A stretch of 64,000 nt of DNA from Dermatophilus congolensis (GCF_900187045.1 NZ_LT906453.1:1302001-1366000), one strand, 5' to 3'; shown: positions 27,763-37,931, counted from the stretch's first letter. Notes: generated from the letters alone by a model not told the origin. Made by a program: numbers and translations.

Positions 27763-30324
27763 ATGACTGCAGATCGCGTGGTCTTGATGGCACCGATGAC
27801 TGGTGCTGTTGTGCCCTTGGAGGAGGTCCCCGACCCAGTCTTCGCGAAGAGGATGGTCGGGGATGGTTTCTCCATCTATCCGATGAGTTCGGAGCTGTGT
27901 GCGCCTGTAGATGGTGAGGTGATTGATCTTCATCCTTCTAAGCATGCGGTGACTATTCGGACAGGTGAAGGTCTCGAGGTGCTGATGCACATCGGACTTG
28001 AGACCGTGCGTCTTGATGGAGAGGGTTTCGAAGCCCTGGTCGAGACTGGACAGGTTGTTCGAGTTGGTGAACCGTTGGTGCGCTTCGATTTGGCAGTCGT
28101 CTCTGAGAAAGCAACTAGCACCTTGACCGAGGTGGTTATCACCAATGGCGAGTTGGTCAGTGGTGTTGAGGTCGTTGGTGGATTGGTGACTGTCGGGGAG
28201 GATGCTGTCGCTCGAGTCACGCTTGTGCCTGGGGCGCAGCTCTCTGCTCAGGTGGAATCTGCCTTTGAGGGTGATTTTGTTGTTTCCGAAGAGCTGATCA
28301 TTCCGAATCCAACGGGTATGCACGCGCGTCCGGCTGCCACTTTGGTGACGTTGGCTAAAGAGCTTGGTGGCGAGTCTGAGCTGCGCTATGCAGGAAAATC
28401 TGCAAATGCGACGAGTATCACTAGTGTGCTAGCGCTTGGATTGACTCGGGGTTCTGCTGTGCAGGTGGCTGCGCGCGGCGATAACGCGCAGAAGACGGTG
28501 GAGCGTTTGGCTGCGGCAATTCTCAGCGGTCTTGGCGACGAAATTGGCCCGGATATAGGTTCTAGTGCCGCTGTGGCTGTAAGTGACTCTTCTGTCGACT
28601 CTTGGTCGGGGCCACGGTCAGGGGATCCGAACCTGCTTCTTGGTGTTGCGGCCTCAACAGGATTGGCGATTGGGCATGTTCGGCAGTTGCATGTTGATAT
28701 TGCTGACTTTGCCGAAGATGCATCTGATCCTGCTGAAGAGTTGCGAGTGCTAGATGCGGCCATTGAGCGGGCGCGTCAGCAGATTGTGGCATTGAGCGAG
28801 CGCGTTGCTAGCGACGATGAGAAAGCAGCGATTTTCGCTGCGCATAGTGAGATCATCGCTGACCCCGAGTTGCGGACGGGCGCTGTTGCACAGATTAATG
28901 CCGGTAGAAGTGCACCATTTGCTTGGCAGCAGTCGTTTATGGCGCAGGCGGCACAGTTGGCTGCGCTACGTGATGAGGTTTTGTCTGGGCGGGCGACAGA
29001 TATTCGTGATGTTGGTCGGCGAGTGCTTGCTGAGCTGACAGGCAATGCCGGCGAGGTGATGGAGTTCGAGGAGGGAACCATCCTTGTTGCTGAGGATCTC
29101 ACTCCCTCTGACACTGCAGCCCTTGATCGCAGCAAGGTTGTTGGGTTTGCTACTACCGCTGGTGGAGCCTCGAGCCACGTAGCGATTATTGCCCGCAGCA
29201 TGGGGATCCCTGCGGTGGCTGGTATTGAGCGCGCAGCGTTGGAAGTGCCTGATGGAACGCGGGTTATTCTCGATGGTGCAGCTGGCACCTTGCGTATGGG
29301 AGCCGATGATGCCGAGATCGCGCGTATTGAAGAACGTCAGGCAGCATTAGCTGCTAAGCACGAGGCAGACCTATCTCACGCGCATGAGAGTGCGGTGACG
29401 ACGGATGGATACTCCATCGAGGTTGTAGCCAACATTGGCAACGTTGAGGATGCACGTTCGGCGATGAAATATGGCGCCGAGGGTGTTGGCTTGTTGCGGA
29501 GTGAGTTTATCTTCTTGGGGCGTTCGTCTGCTCCAAGTGAAGATGAGCAGACGAGTATTTATCGCGAGATCTCACGTTCGCTGCATCCAGGGCAACCGTT
29601 GGTGATTCGCACGCTTGATGTGGGTGGGGATAAGCCATTGCCCTATCTACCTATTGAGCGTGAAGAAAACCCCTTCCTCGGTGTTCGGGGAGTGCGTGTG
29701 GGATTGGAGCGCCCGGAGGTGTTGCGCACCCAGGCCAGGGCGATTCTTCGCGCCGCAGATGGTGGCACGAATTTGCAGGTCATGTTCCCGATGATCGCTA
29801 CTCTTGAAGAATTCCGTGCCGCGAAAGCGATCTTTGATGCTGAGGCTGCTTCCCTTGGTGTAGCGCGTGTGCCGTTGGGAATCATGGTTGAGGTTCCTTC
29901 TGTGGCTGTGATGGCTTCACAATTCGCAAAAGAAGTCGATTTCTTTAGTGTCGGCACCAATGATTTGACGAGTTACACGCTTGCGATGGATCGCGGGCAC
30001 CCTAAGCTGGCCAGTCAGGTGGATCCGTGCAATCCGGCGGTTCTACAACTGATTGGTCGAGCAGCGAAAGCTGCACATTCTGAAGGAAAGTGGCTGGGAG
30101 TTTGCGGCGGAATAGCTTCTGATCCTCAAGCCGTTCCTTTCCTTATTGGGCTTGGCGTGGATGAGCTTTCGTGCTCTATTCCTGCCATCCCGGAGATTAA
30201 AGCCGCAGTACGTGCGGTTTCATTTGAAGACTGTCGTGTGCTGGCCGACAAAGCCCTTGAAGCTAGCACTGCGACTGAGGTGAGAGCCCTCAATCCCCTT
30301 GATGGTCAGTCCACGTCGGCCTGA
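27763..30324 (+). CDS. PTS multiphosphoryl transfer protein: EIIA(Glc)-HPr-Enzyme I fusion
   Basis: An 853-residue fusion of three PTS steps. Residues 1-150 are a glucose-type EIIA with the phospho-acceptor His76 in LMHIGLE. Residues about 170-260 are HPr with His187 in GMHARPAAT. Residues about 285-850 are Enzyme I, with His472 in GGASSHVAIIARSMGIPAVAG (core GGASSHVAII), the PEP-binding RSEF..GRSS and LDVGGDKPLPY regions, and Cys781 in GVCGG. Phosphate would pass from PEP through EI and HPr to EIIA within one chain. The ATG at 27763 is chosen at the start of the EIIA fold (TADRVVLMAPMTG). The order EIIA-HPr-EI differs from the separate ptsI and ptsH of many actinobacteria. It lies 23 bases before the EIIBCA permease and likely feeds it. 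Confidence 0.93.
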   Translation: MTADRVVLMAPMTGAVVPLEEVPDPVFAKRMVGDGFSIYPMSSELCAPVDGEVIDLHPSKHAVTIRTGEGLEVLMHIGLETVRLDGEGFEALVETGQVVRVGEPLVRFDLAVVSEKATSTLTEVVITNGELVSGVEVVGGLVTVGEDAVARVTLVPGAQLSAQVESAFEGDFVVSEELIIPNPTGMHARPAATLVTLAKELGGESELRYAGKSANATSITSVLALGLTRGSAVQVAARGDNAQKTVERLAAAILSGLGDEIGPDIGSSAAVAVSDSSVDSWSGPRSGDPNLLLGVAASTGLAIGHVRQLHVDIADFAEDASDPAEELRVLDAAIERARQQIVALSERVASDDEKAAIFAAHSEIIADPELRTGAVAQINAGRSAPFAWQQSFMAQAAQLAALRDEVLSGRATDIRDVGRRVLAELTGNAGEVMEFEEGTILVAEDLTPSDTAALDRSKVVGFATTAGGASSHVAIIARSMGIPAVAGIERAALEVPDGTRVILDGAAGTLRMGADDAEIARIEERQAALAAKHEADLSHAHESAVTTDGYSIEVVANIGNVEDARSAMKYGAEGVGLLRSEFIFLGRSSAPSEDEQTSIYREISRSLHPGQPLVIRTLDVGGDKPLPYLPIEREENPFLGVRGVRVGLERPEVLRTQARAILRAADGGTNLQVMFPMIATLEEFRAAKAIFDAEAASLGVARVPLGIMVEVPSVAVMASQFAKEVDFFSVGTNDLTSYTLAMDRGHPKLASQVDPCNPAVLQLIGRAAKAAHSEGKWLGVCGGIASDPQAVPFLIGLGVDELSCSIPAIPEIKAAVRAVSFEDCRVLADKALEASTATEVRALNPLDGQSTSA

Positions 30325-30347
30325 CCCGGAAAAATCAGGAAGTCAAA

Positions 30348-32378
30348 ATGGCAAATAATGAAGCGAGCGAGATTCTCGCTGGCGTTGGTGGGGCAAACAA
30401 TGTCGTAAGCCTCACACACTGTGCCACCCGCTTGCGGTTTCAGCTGGTGGACAGCTCCAAGGTAGACGCGGCTGCCTTGGAACAACTCCCCGTGGTTATG
30501 GGGGCCGTGCCGCAATCCGGTGATCGGTACCAGGTAGTTATTGGCGGTCACGTCGATAGCGTCTATAACCACATCATGGCCTTGCCAGGCATGGCTGAGG
30601 GTGGTAGCGGAAAGAAATCTTTCGAGGACGAGATGGCAGCGACCAAGGCTGCAGCTCGGGCTGGGGGAATTCGGGGGAAGTCCGCAGCAATTGACTCCTT
30701 CTTCGAGTTCCTCTCTGACAGCTTCAGGCCGATTATTGGCGCGTTGCTCGGTGCTTCGTTGTTCATCACGTTCATGTCGTTGATGGCGACTTTGCAAGTT
30801 ATTGGCAACTGGGCTGATCCGCGGGTGCAACTTGACGGTGGATGGCCGTTCATTAACTTGATGTGGCAGGGTGTCTTCACCTTCTTGCCCTTGATGATCG
30901 CCTACAACGCTTCTAAAAAGCTGGGTGCGGATCCGTGGGTCGGATTCGGCATCATGGCTGTGTTGATGTTGCCAGCCTTCTCTGAAGGCCTCGGCAAGAT
31001 GGCCGGCACCGCAACTGTGTTCGGGTCTGAGGTGAAGATCTTCTCTGTCTTTGGTTTGCCGTTGACGATCTTTAACTACGGCAGCTCAGTGTTCCCACCT
31101 CTTCTTATGGCTGCGGTTCTTGGCCCCTTGTACAAGGGGTTGAAGAAGATCATTCCGACGAGCTTGCATCTGATCTTCGTCCCATTCATAGCCATGCTCA
31201 TTATGATCCCGCTTACTGCGTTCCTGATTGGTCCTATCGGGGTTTATGCAGGCGCGGCTATTGGGCAGGTCCTTAAGTCCATTAATGACTTCAACGCACT
31301 GATTTTTGCGATTGTCATTCCTTTGGCCTACCCGTTCATGGTGCCGTTGGGTCTGCACTGGCCTATCAATGCAATCATGCTGCTCAACATTCAGACCCTT
31401 GGGTATGACTTCATCCAAGGTCCAATGGGTGCATGGAACTTCGCCTGCTTTGGTGCAACGGCTGGTGTTTTGTTCTTGGCGGTTAAGAACAAAGAGGTTC
31501 AGATGCGCCAGACCGCTACGGGGGCTTTGGCTGCGGGTCTGCTAGGTGGTATTTCTGAGCCGAGCCTTTATGGAATTCACTTGCGTTACAAGCGCATCTA
31601 TCCTCGAATGCTCATCGGGTGTGGTCTAGGCGGTTTGGTCGTCGGCCTTGGTGGTGGTTTGCAAACGAAGGCATTCGTCTTCACCTCACTGCTCACTATC
31701 CCTGCGTTTGACAATGTGCTTCTGTACACCATTGCCATTGCTGTCGCTTTCTTCACAGCAATGATTTTGGTCATTGTCGCGGACTACATGACTCCTGAAG
31801 AGCGTGCAGCTCAGCGCGCGGCACTTGCTACTGCTGAAGATGGAGTCGTCGCTACGGAGGAGGAGAAGCCAGCCGTTGCCGAGGTGATTGTTGGTGACCG
31901 GAAGAACATTCCTTCTCCGCTTCAGGGCGTTGTTAAGCCGCTCTCTTCTGTTTCTGATGATGCTTTCGCTATCGGCGCTGTTGGCCCTGGTGTGGCAATC
32001 GAAGTAACTGGCACAGAGGTCTTTGCGCCTGCTGATGGCACAGTGAGCTTCATTGCTCAGGGCGGGCAGGCTGTGGGAGTTCAGCTCGAGAATGGTGTTG
32101 AGCTTCTCGTGCACATCGGAACAGGGACTGCCTCTCTTGGCGGTCGAGGCTTCGAGGCCCACGTGAAGCGTGGAGACAAGGTCTCTGCTGGTCATAAACT
32201 AGTTACCTTCGATCCCGCTGTCATCCGTGAGGCGGGGCACCCGCTGCTTTCGCCAGTGGTTGTTTCTAACCGCAACGAGTTCTCGCTCGTGGAGGGCGTT
32301 GCCAGTGGTGAGGTCAAGGTCGGCGATGAGCTGATCGTGGCTGTTGCTCAGGTGATGACTGAACCAGCTGGTGCATGA
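30348..32378 (+). CDS. PTS permease EIIBCA, beta-glucoside/sucrose family
   Basis: A 676-residue permease that imports and phosphorylates a sugar. The EIIB domain is N-terminal with Cys25 in THCATRLRF. The EIIC domain (about residues 115-480) has about ten membrane segments and the family's GGISEPSLYGIHL, which includes the conserved Glu near the substrate site. The C-terminal EIIA domain (about residues 515-670) has His589 in LLVHIGTGT. The B-C-A order and sequence place it in the beta-glucoside/sucrose/trehalose group, but the sugar cannot be told. No hydrolase or antiterminator gene is next to it, which is unusual for this group. It follows the EIIA-HPr-EI fusion by 23 bases. Confidence 0.92.
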   Translation: MANNEASEILAGVGGANNVVSLTHCATRLRFQLVDSSKVDAAALEQLPVVMGAVPQSGDRYQVVIGGHVDSVYNHIMALPGMAEGGSGKKSFEDEMAATKAAARAGGIRGKSAAIDSFFEFLSDSFRPIIGALLGASLFITFMSLMATLQVIGNWADPRVQLDGGWPFINLMWQGVFTFLPLMIAYNASKKLGADPWVGFGIMAVLMLPAFSEGLGKMAGTATVFGSEVKIFSVFGLPLTIFNYGSSVFPPLLMAAVLGPLYKGLKKIIPTSLHLIFVPFIAMLIMIPLTAFLIGPIGVYAGAAIGQVLKSINDFNALIFAIVIPLAYPFMVPLGLHWPINAIMLLNIQTLGYDFIQGPMGAWNFACFGATAGVLFLAVKNKEVQMRQTATGALAAGLLGGISEPSLYGIHLRYKRIYPRMLIGCGLGGLVVGLGGGLQTKAFVFTSLLTIPAFDNVLLYTIAIAVAFFTAMILVIVADYMTPEERAAQRAALATAEDGVVATEEEKPAVAEVIVGDRKNIPSPLQGVVKPLSSVSDDAFAIGAVGPGVAIEVTGTEVFAPADGTVSFIAQGGQAVGVQLENGVELLVHIGTGTASLGGRGFEAHVKRGDKVSAGHKLVTFDPAVIREAGHPLLSPVVVSNRNEFSLVEGVASGEVKVGDELIVAVAQVMTEPAGA

Positions 32379-32404
32379 GTTTGAAGGTTTAACGCGCTAG
32401 TTGT

Positions 32405-32441
32405 AGGGCTGTGTCAGGAGGTTTCTGGCACAGCCCTTCTG
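32405..32441 (+). terminator. Hairpin terminator after the PTS operon
   Basis: A 9-bp stem, AGGGCTGTG (32405-32413) with CACAGCCCT (32429-32437), followed by a short TTCT. Located 27 bases after the permease stop. Confidence 0.65.
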
Positions 32442-32550
32442 CGTTGTATAGCTATTTTGCTGTGGAACTGTGCAGCAAGGCCTGTATGCGCGAAGACGCA
32501 CGCAGTGGTCCGTCGACCATGAGGGTAAGGCGTTCTAGAGTGGGATCACC

Positions 32551-35500
32551 ATGTCGATGCACGCACCCGAAACCGCCGCCGCGCCTGTTGTGCAGGATGC
32601 TGAGCCCCAGTCACCGTCAGAAACTTCTAGCGTTAGTTCAGCGCCGTCAACTGAATTGAAGTTGACGAAACATAATGATTCTTTCGTGCATCTGCACAAT
32701 CACACCGAGTATTCAATGCTTGATGGTGCTGCAAAGATTGATGATCTGTTTGCGGCAGCTAAAAAGATGGGTATGCCTGCTGTTGCTACAACAGACCATG
32801 GGTATATTTTCGGTGCTTATGAGTTTTGGAAAAAAGCAAAAAAACATGATGTGCGTCCCGTTATTGGGATCGAAGCATATGTAACGCCGGGAACTAAGCG
32901 CGCTGATAAAACACGTGTGAAGTTTGGTCCGGGCGGTCGTGACGATGTTTCAGGTTCAGGTGCCTACACCCATATGACTATGTGGGCGCCTACGAACGAT
33001 TCTTTGCTTAATTTGTTTCGCATGTGCTCAATTGCCTCCATCGAGGGGCACTATTTCAAGCCGCGTATGGACCGGGATCTTCTGGAACAGTACGGCAAGG
33101 GGATTATTGCAACTACCGGCTGTCCTTCTGGGGAAGTTCAGACGAGGTTGCGTCTAGGGCAGTACGAGGAAGCAAAACAGGCTGCTAGTGACTTTCGAGA
33201 TATTTTTGGTCCGGAAAACTATTTTTGTGAGTTAATGGACCATGGTCTAGACATTGAGCGACGTGTTCAGCGTGATCTTCTGCGACTGGCAAGAGAACTG
33301 AAGTTGCCGTTAGTTGCCACAAATGATCTGCACTACACGCATGCTGAAGATGCAAAAGCGCATGCTGCTCTTTTGTGCGTTCAATCTGGATCTACGCTTA
33401 TGGATCCAAATCGCTTTAAGTTTGATGCTGATGAATTTTATCTAAAGTCTCCAGCACAGATGAGGCACTTGTGGCGTGAATTTCCAGAAGCTTGTGATAA
33501 CACTTTGGCTATTGCGGAAAGGTGCGAGGTTTCTTTCACGGAGGGGGAAGGGCGTTTTATGCCCAAGTATCCCTGTCCTCCAGGTGAAGACGAGACTAGT
33601 TGGTTTATTAAAGAGGTGGAAACGGGGCTGCGAGAGCGCTTCCCAGATGGTGTTCCTGAGTATGCGCGCAAGCAAGCAGAATATGAAGAGGAAGTCATTA
33701 TCGGAAAAGGTTACGCTGGATATTTTCTTGTCGTAGCTGACTATATTAAGTGGGCAAAGAATAACGGGATTCGCGTAGGGCCTGGGCGCGGTTCTGGCGC
33801 AGGATCTATGTGCGCGTATGCGATGAAAATCACGGATCTGGACCCGTATGAGCATGGGCTTATCTTCGAGCGTTTTTTGAATCCTGAGCGCAAGTCGATG
33901 CCTGACTTCGATGTTGACTTCGATGACCGCCGTCGCCCTGAGGTTATTAAGTATGTAACCGAGAAGTATGGGACAGAACGAGTGGCAATGATCGTGACGT
34001 ATGGAACGATCAAAGCCAAGCAGGCAGTTAAAGATGCTGGTCGCGTTATGGGATTTCCCTTTGCATTAGGGGAAAAGCTTACGAAGGCTATGCCACCTGA
34101 CATTATGGGAAAGGGTGTACCTCTGTCTGGGTTGTATGACCCCGAACATAAGAGGTATGCAGAAGGTCAGGATTTCCGTGAGGTAGTAGAAGCGGACCCT
34201 AATGCGCAAGAAGTTGTAGAGACAGCTAGAGGCATTGAAGGGCTTAAGCGTCAATGGGGAGTGCACGCCGCTGGCGTCATTATGTCCTCTGAGCCCCTTA
34301 TCGACGTGATCCCGATCATGAAGCGGGAGCAGGACGGTCAAATCATTACTCAGTTTGATTACCCGACGTGTGAAACGTTGGGGCTGGTAAAGATGGACTT
34401 CCTCGGGCTGCGCAACCTTACGATTCTTGATGATGCACTTGAGAACGTGAAAATGAACCGCGGCGAAGAAGTTGATTTGGATGCTTTGCGGCGTGACCCA
34501 ACAGATAAGGCTACTTATGATTTGTTGACTCGTGGCGATACGCTGGGAGTTTTCCAGTTTGACTCGACTGGATATCGGTCTTTGTTGCGTCTAATGCGTC
34601 CGGATAACTTTGAAGATATTTCAGCTTTGGGTGCTCTTTATCGCCCTGGCCCCATGGGCGCAAACGCGCATACTAACTATGCCCTGCGTAAAAATAAACA
34701 GCAGGAAGTTGAGTATCCTCACCCAGAGCTTGCTGAGGCTTTAGAGCCGATCCTTGGCGATACGTATGGCTTGATCATCTATCAGGAACAGGTTATGGCA
34801 ATTGCTCAGCGTCTTGCCGGATACACGCTTGGTAGCGCTGATCTGCTCCGTCGGGCTATGGGTAAAAAGAAAAAAGAAGTCCTTGATGCGGAGTTCCCTG
34901 CTTTTGAGAAAGGGATGTTGGAGTCTGGGTTTTCAAAGAAATCTATTCAGACTTTGTGGGATGTTCTAGTTCCTTTCTCGAACTATGCCTTCAATAAGGC
35001 GCACTCTGCGGCATATGGCGTAGTATCTTATTGGACCGCTTACTTGAAAGCCCACTATCCTGCCGAGTATATGGCAGCTTTGTTGACGAGTGTTCGTGAA
35101 AATAAAGACAAGTCGGCTCTTTATTTGAATGAATGCCGACATATGGGAATTAAAGTTCTCCCTCCAGATGTGAATGCTTCTGTTGAGAAATTTGCTGCTG
35201 TCGGTGAAGATATTAGGTTCGGGTTATCTGCGATTCGCAACGTCGGTGGGCCTGTGGTGGAGGGGATTATTAAGTCCAGAGAAGAGAAAGGGGAGTTTAC
35301 GTCTTTTAGTGACTTCTTAGGAAAAGTGCCCTCAGTTGTTTGCAATAAGCGTACGGTTGAATCGCTGATTAAATCTGGTGCTTTTGATTCGATGGGAAAT
35401 GCTCGCTCTGGCCTTGTGTCTGTCCATGAGCAGTATGTAGATGCGTTAGTTGATGTCAAGCGTAAGGAAGCAGTGGGGCAGGATTCCTTGTTCGGTGCCT

Positions 35501-36207
35501 TCGGGGATGAGGCCGATGAGTCAGTGGGCATGATGAGCGCACTGCCTGCTATACCCGATAAAGAGTGGGATAAAAAAACACTTTTGTCTTTCGAGCGGGA
35601 AATGCTCGGTCTGTATGTTTCAGATCATCCACTATATGGGCTTGAGCATATTCTCGCAAAACATGCTGATACGTCGATTGCTTCTCTTTTGGTTGAAGAA
35701 GGCGGGAGGGGTGATGGGGCAACGGTCACAATTGCTGGTCTCATCACGAATCTTTCGCTTAAGCGTACAAAAAATGGCGACTTGTGGGCAATTGTTCAAC
35801 TAGAAGACCTCGACGGTGGGATAGACTGCCTTTTCTTCCCGAAGACTTATCAAACAGTGTCAACTATGTTGGCAACTGACGTTGTTTGTGCTGTTCGTGG
35901 TCGGGTAAATCGCCGTGATGATCAAGTTTCGATTTATGCGCAGGATTTGATTATTCCGGATTTAACGGATGGTGGTGCTCGCGGTCCGGTGATGGTTTCG
36001 ATTCCCCTTGCGCGTGCAACTGTGGAAATGGCAAACAAGCTGAAATCTGTTTTGAGTGAGCATCCTGGAGGCACGGAAGTTCATGTTCGTTTGACGCAGC
36101 CAGGTCGTTCGGTGGTGATGCGTCTCGATGACACATTACGTGTGGAGGCTACTCCTGCGTTGTTTGGTGATTTGAAGGCTTTGCTTGGGCCTTCTTGCCT
36201 TGGGTAG
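32551..36207 (+). CDS. dnaE: DNA polymerase III alpha subunit DnaE1
   Basis: The 1218-residue replicative polymerase. An N-terminal extension of about 43 Ser/Pro/Ala-rich residues precedes the PHP domain (FVHLHNHTEYSMLDGA), which in actinobacterial DnaE1 provides proofreading. The polymerase catalytic acidic residues are in MPDFDVDFDDRRR. The helix-hairpin-helix and OB-fold (VTIAGLITNLSLKRTKNGDLW, core TIAGLITNLSL) are C-terminal. I see no intein. ATG 32551 is used; ATG 32557 is close. The stop directly abuts the stop of the convergent reductase-like gene. Confidence 0.97.
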   Translation: MSMHAPETAAAPVVQDAEPQSPSETSSVSSAPSTELKLTKHNDSFVHLHNHTEYSMLDGAAKIDDLFAAAKKMGMPAVATTDHGYIFGAYEFWKKAKKHDVRPVIGIEAYVTPGTKRADKTRVKFGPGGRDDVSGSGAYTHMTMWAPTNDSLLNLFRMCSIASIEGHYFKPRMDRDLLEQYGKGIIATTGCPSGEVQTRLRLGQYEEAKQAASDFRDIFGPENYFCELMDHGLDIERRVQRDLLRLARELKLPLVATNDLHYTHAEDAKAHAALLCVQSGSTLMDPNRFKFDADEFYLKSPAQMRHLWREFPEACDNTLAIAERCEVSFTEGEGRFMPKYPCPPGEDETSWFIKEVETGLRERFPDGVPEYARKQAEYEEEVIIGKGYAGYFLVVADYIKWAKNNGIRVGPGRGSGAGSMCAYAMKITDLDPYEHGLIFERFLNPERKSMPDFDVDFDDRRRPEVIKYVTEKYGTERVAMIVTYGTIKAKQAVKDAGRVMGFPFALGEKLTKAMPPDIMGKGVPLSGLYDPEHKRYAEGQDFREVVEADPNAQEVVETARGIEGLKRQWGVHAAGVIMSSEPLIDVIPIMKREQDGQIITQFDYPTCETLGLVKMDFLGLRNLTILDDALENVKMNRGEEVDLDALRRDPTDKATYDLLTRGDTLGVFQFDSTGYRSLLRLMRPDNFEDISALGALYRPGPMGANAHTNYALRKNKQQEVEYPHPELAEALEPILGDTYGLIIYQEQVMAIAQRLAGYTLGSADLLRRAMGKKKKEVLDAEFPAFEKGMLESGFSKKSIQTLWDVLVPFSNYAFNKAHSAAYGVVSYWTAYLKAHYPAEYMAALLTSVRENKDKSALYLNECRHMGIKVLPPDVNASVEKFAAVGEDIRFGLSAIRNVGGPVVEGIIKSREEKGEFTSFSDFLGKVPSVVCNKRTVESLIKSGAFDSMGNARSGLVSVHEQYVDALVDVKRKEAVGQDSLFGAFGDEADESVGMMSALPAIPDKEWDKKTLLSFEREMLGLYVSDHPLYGLEHILAKHADTSIASLLVEEGGRGDGATVTIAGLITNLSLKRTKNGDLWAIVQLEDLDGGIDCLFFPKTYQTVSTMLATDVVCAVRGRVNRRDDQVSIYAQDLIIPDLTDGGARGPVMVSIPLARATVEMANKLKSVLSEHPGGTEVHVRLTQPGRSVVMRLDDTLRVEATPALFGDLKALLGPSCLG

Positions 36208-37674
36208 TTAAGAAGCTGCTTCGCCTCTGCTTACTTCTGGGTTTGTGTCATCCAAGACAGTGGCCACGCTGCGTGCCAATTGCCCTTGTTGAGTGACTGC
36301 TTGCCGGATATTTGTATTGGGCTGAGCAGGCCAGGGTGCAGTATTTGTTGAGGTTTTCCACCATCCTCGTGCCCGTCCTAGCGCGGGTACGAGGATGGTG
36401 GTGAAGTAGGTCCGCCAGTCGAATCCGTGGAGATCGACTGCTGTTCCTCCGTTAGTGCGGTATTCAGCGAGTAAAACGCTGGTGACGGCCGCGTTGAACG
36501 CAGTGGAACTATCGAGGTAGGGGCCGAAGGTTTCGTGATGCCGAAGCTTGGTGGCCAGGCCAGCCCGTGTTGGTTTGGGTGCGCCGAAAAGACGGTTGCG
36601 CAGTTCGTTGCCAGTTTTTCTAAGTTGCTCTGTGAATTGTTGGCGACGTGTGGTGGGGGCAGGGTCGGAGGGTTCAGTGTGTTCTTTTGGTCGACCGTGG
36701 GCTTGCAGAGCAGCGTCCAGGTGTGTGAGAAGTGCGTCTAAACGTAGTGGTGCTGTTGTGCTAGTGGATTGGTGAAGATAGCGGGCTCTTCCTGGGCGTC
36801 CTGGTAGAGAGGCAGCTGCTCGGATGATGTCAACGACAGCGTCGACAGGGACGATGTCGAAGGTGGCTGTTGCTGGCGCTGGTTTCTCTTCTATGTCGCC
36901 GTGTATGTATGCCTTGATAAGTGGCTCGAGGGCGGTGGTGCCGCGGAACCACCCGGGGTGGGGGTGTGCGGCAGCGCTGGCAAGCATGCTTGGGCGGACG
37001 ATGGTGAGTTGGTGCCCTGCTCCTGCCCAGAGATCTTCGGCTACGCGTTCTCCGAGCGCTTTTGTGTAGGTGTAGGCGTCTACCCAGCCTTCGCGGCGAG
37101 CGTAGGCACGTCCTGCTTGTGGGTCGCAGGCAAGATCAGGTTTGCCAGCAATGTGGGTAATTTCTTCGCGCCAACGCAGGTCGTGACGGATGGGGCCTTC
37201 GTAGGCGAGGGCTGTACGTCCTGCCTGGGTGTACGCGGATGAGATGTGGATGACGTGCGGGGTTGACCCGGTTGCTGCGAGCGCTCGATAGAGAGATTCG
37301 GTGCTTGCGACGTTAGCTTCGATGAGTGGGCCAAGAGGGTGTTCGAGGTGTGTGTCAGCGGCTGCGTGGATAACGAGGTCGATGTTTGTTGGAAGGGGTA
37401 GGTAACGAGGTGTACGGGGGTCGATGTCGCGCAGGCTGCCTGGTAGAAGGGTGATGCGCTCACGTAGAGGTGTACGGGCTGTGCGTAGAGCGTCAAAGGC
37501 GGAGGTTCGCAGGGTGGCAAGGAGGCGTTCAGCGGCGGGCAAGTCGGCGTCGCGTACTAGGACTGAGATATGTGCGTCGCTTGTGCGGAGCCAGGATTCG
37601 AGTAGGGCGGTGCCTAGAAGTCCTGTGGCGCCGGTGATGAGCACGTGTGTGGGACGTGCTGGACCGTTGGTCAC
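36208..37674 (-). CDS. NAD(P)-dependent extended SDR, fatty acyl-CoA reductase (male-sterility) type
   Basis: A 488-residue extended short-chain dehydrogenase of the NAD_binding_4 group. The Rossmann motif is ITGATGLLGTALL, followed by LVIHAAADTHLEHPL, the NVASTESL region and HISSAYTQAG; the catalytic Tyr-x3-Lys is YTYTKALGERVAEDL (core YTKALGE). DIVPVDAVVDIIRAAA resembles substrate-domain motifs of acyl-CoA reductases and carboxylic acid reductases. Such enzymes reduce acyl thioesters to aldehydes or alcohols, but the substrate here is unknown. The GTG at 37674 has GAGAGG eight bases upstream; a longer reading from 37734 lacks one. Its coding strand is C/A-rich, as expected for a gene on this strand. 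Confidence 0.75.
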   Translation of the reverse strand: MTNGPARPTHVLITGATGLLGTALLESWLRTSDAHISVLVRDADLPAAERLLATLRTSAFDALRTARTPLRERITLLPGSLRDIDPRTPRYLPLPTNIDLVIHAAADTHLEHPLGPLIEANVASTESLYRALAATGSTPHVIHISSAYTQAGRTALAYEGPIRHDLRWREEITHIAGKPDLACDPQAGRAYARREGWVDAYTYTKALGERVAEDLWAGAGHQLTIVRPSMLASAAAHPHPGWFRGTTALEPLIKAYIHGDIEEKPAPATATFDIVPVDAVVDIIRAAASLPGRPGRARYLHQSTSTTAPLRLDALLTHLDAALQAHGRPKEHTEPSDPAPTTRRQQFTEQLRKTGNELRNRLFGAPKPTRAGLATKLRHHETFGPYLDSSTAFNAAVTSVLLAEYRTNGGTAVDLHGFDWRTYFTTILVPALGRARGWWKTSTNTAPWPAQPNTNIRQAVTQQGQLARSVATVLDDTNPEVSRGEAAS

Positions 37675-37931
37675 GGTGGCCTCTCTCGTGCGTGGTGGTG
37701 TTCGGTGCGTGGGGGGCAGACTTCCAGTCGTCACGTGTGGTGCTTCGCTGAACCTGTTGTGTGATGCGCATGTGGTTGGCGGGCGTGACGAGTTGCGGTG
37801 GCTTGTTGCCCCCGGGTGTTGTTGCTGTGTTCTTCCCCCAGAGTTGATCTTATCGGGTGATGGTGGGCGTGTTCATGCGGGTGTTGGGGAGGGGTCGTGG
37901 AAGGTGATGGCGGGTTTGTAGAGTTAGGGGC
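37675..37931. other. Divergent promoter region between the SDR and oligopeptidase genes
   Basis: 257 bases between two divergent starts. It is G/T-rich on the plus strand. No RNA, repeat or clear consensus promoter was identified. Confidence 0.4.

Noticed and set aside
37424-37921. 165-residue plus-strand frame opposite the reductase-like SDR
   Set aside because: Arg/Val/Ser-rich shadow without motifs, while the minus-strand protein has a Rossmann motif and Tyr-x3-Lys.
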